Assembly (NCBI GenBank): GCA_030666765.1
Contig: DAOUXE010000080.1
Span: 1 to 6,016, forward strand
Source of the DNA: Methanosarcinales archaeon
GTDB taxonomy: Archaea; Halobacteriota; Methanosarcinia; Methanosarcinales; Methanogasteraceae
DNA: 6,016 bases
Direction of reading: 5' to 3'
The notes below the pieces were generated by a model. It made no database searches. It was not told the DNA's origin and was given only the letters and a program-made list of their open reading frames with translations. Numbering within the stretch: the first letter of the stretch is position 1; every line of letters starts with the position of its first letter. Below, in pieces: positions 5,745 through 6,016 of this stretch. The position numbers were made by a program, and so were the translations under genes.

Positions 5745-5747
5745 AAG

Positions 5748-5954
5748 ATGGCGGTCATTCTCGCGGAAATCGGTGTAATCTTGTGGTTAGCTAAACGCGT
5801 ACAAACCCGCAAACGTTATCTACCACCACGAGAAAAATATTGGTTATGGATGGAACTATTCGGGCTAATATTAGTTTGGGATTACATGTTGCAATCGTAT
5901 CAAGAAAGCCCCTTCGGGGCAAAATTGGCTGATGTTCTCACAGCGCACATCTAA
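5748..5954 (+). CDS. Possible small two-helix membrane protein, unknown
   Basis: Sixty-eight codons run from ATG at 5748 to TAA at 5952-5954. The product has a hydrophobic start (MAVILAEIGVILWLA), a strongly basic middle (KRVQTRKRYLPPREK) and a second hydrophobic stretch rich in Trp, Leu and Tyr (about 31-47). This could be a small two-pass membrane protein. Against it: there is no good Shine-Dalgarno site (AAGAAG directly abuts the ATG), it is more AT-rich than the operon, it carries a GC hairpin inside it (5908-5920), and its end overlaps the opposing partial gene by 17 bases. I do not recognise a family. It may be chance or a remnant. Confidence 0.25.
   Translation: MAVILAEIGVILWLAKRVQTRKRYLPPREKYWLWMELFGLILVWDYMLQSYQESPFGAKLADVLTAHI
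5902..5920 (-). terminator. Hairpin plus T-rich run downstream of the partial right-edge gene
   Basis: On the minus strand GCCCC-GAA-GGGGC (5920-5908) forms a 5-bp all-GC stem with a 3-base loop and is followed by TTTCTT (5907-5902). It starts 17 bases after the TGA at 5938. This looks like an intrinsic-type terminator for the gene entering from the right. No T-run follows it on the plus strand. Confidence 0.5.
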
Positions 5955-6016
5955 TTTCCCCAGTTTTAGGCTCATAGACATATCCCTCAGATTTCAAATG
6001 TTGAATGTCATTAAGA
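5938..6016 (-). CDS. Partial gene at right edge, C-terminal tail only (winged-helix-like)
   Basis: The minus strand is open from the window edge to TGA at 5940-5938, giving the last 25 residues: an amphipathic LNDIQHLKSEGYVYEPKTGE followed by IRCAL. The pattern 'L..L...G.(I/V)YEP+.G.I' resembles the wing at the C-terminus of archaeal winged-helix domains, for example the tail of MCM replicative helicases. This is recalled resemblance over a short stretch, so the identity stays open. A hairpin/T-run terminator just downstream supports a real gene end. It reads in the same direction as the ABC operon but is separated from it by the terminator and the operon's own promoter. Confidence 0.5.
   Translation of the reverse strand, partial: LNDIQHLKSEGYVYEPKTGEIRCAL

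Larger units (their letters stand above)
5601..5747. other. Intergenic region upstream of the operon
   Basis: I see no gene here. It contains a 9-bp inverted repeat (5644-5678) and a CACGA-type repeat patch (5721-5744). A plus-strand ORF crossing the TetR start and this region (5470-5778) has no ribosome site and is judged a shadow. If the ORF at 5748-5954 is not real, the non-coding stretch extends to 5937. Confidence 0.5.

Noticed and set aside
5470..5778. Plus-strand ORF of 102 codons crossing the TetR start
   Set aside because: It runs through the TetR start, operator and promoter, with no ribosome site. Composition changes abruptly along it.

Overview
The window looks archaeal, most likely from a methanogen or anaerobic methane/alkane-oxidising relative within the Methanosarcinales/Methanomicrobia/Archaeoglobi. 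Three things support this: a surface protein ending in a PGF-CTERM-type tripartite sorting signal (an archaeosortase substrate, a purely archaeal feature), a BRE/TATA-type promoter rather than a -35/-10 promoter, and strong GGAGG/AGGTGAT Shine-Dalgarno sites. The exact taxon cannot be fixed from the sequence alone.

Almost all of it is one minus-strand operon reading from right to left. The order is a TetR-family regulator (5522-4878), a secreted PGF-CTERM surface protein with Ig-like segments (4881-3766), two paralogous MacB/FtsX-type ABC permeases (3758-2586 and 2562-1396), a MacB/LolD-type ATPase (1406-696), and a short doubtful locus (640-371) next to a T7 tract that could end the transcript. 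Junctions are tight: a 4-bp ATGA overlap, a 7-bp gap, a 23-bp gap, an 11-bp overlap, then a 55-bp gap. The promoter lies at about 5586-5600. A 17-bp near-perfect palindrome at 5552-5568 sits where transcription should start, so the TetR protein probably represses its own operon and releases it when it binds a ligand.

Together the genes describe a regulated, ATP-driven machine of the MacB/LolD class. The ATPase dimer would work beneath a heterodimer of two large-extracellular-domain permeases, with a surface-anchored beta-rich protein outside the membrane as a candidate adaptor, receptor or substrate handler. The substrate is unknown; a TetR-controlled exporter of a toxic, hydrophobic or envelope-damaging compound is the natural guess.

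The right edge (5601-6016) holds a partial minus-strand gene with a winged-helix-like tail (5938 to beyond the window), a GC-rich hairpin followed by a T-rich run, an AT-rich plus-strand ORF of uncertain reality (5748-5954), a 9-bp inverted repeat and a small CACGA-type repeat patch. The left edge (1-370) holds no recognisable gene. It has an open reading stretch running in from outside the window, a TATA-like element and a possible 43-codon plus-strand ORF. No tRNA, rRNA, CRISPR array or intact mobile element was seen.
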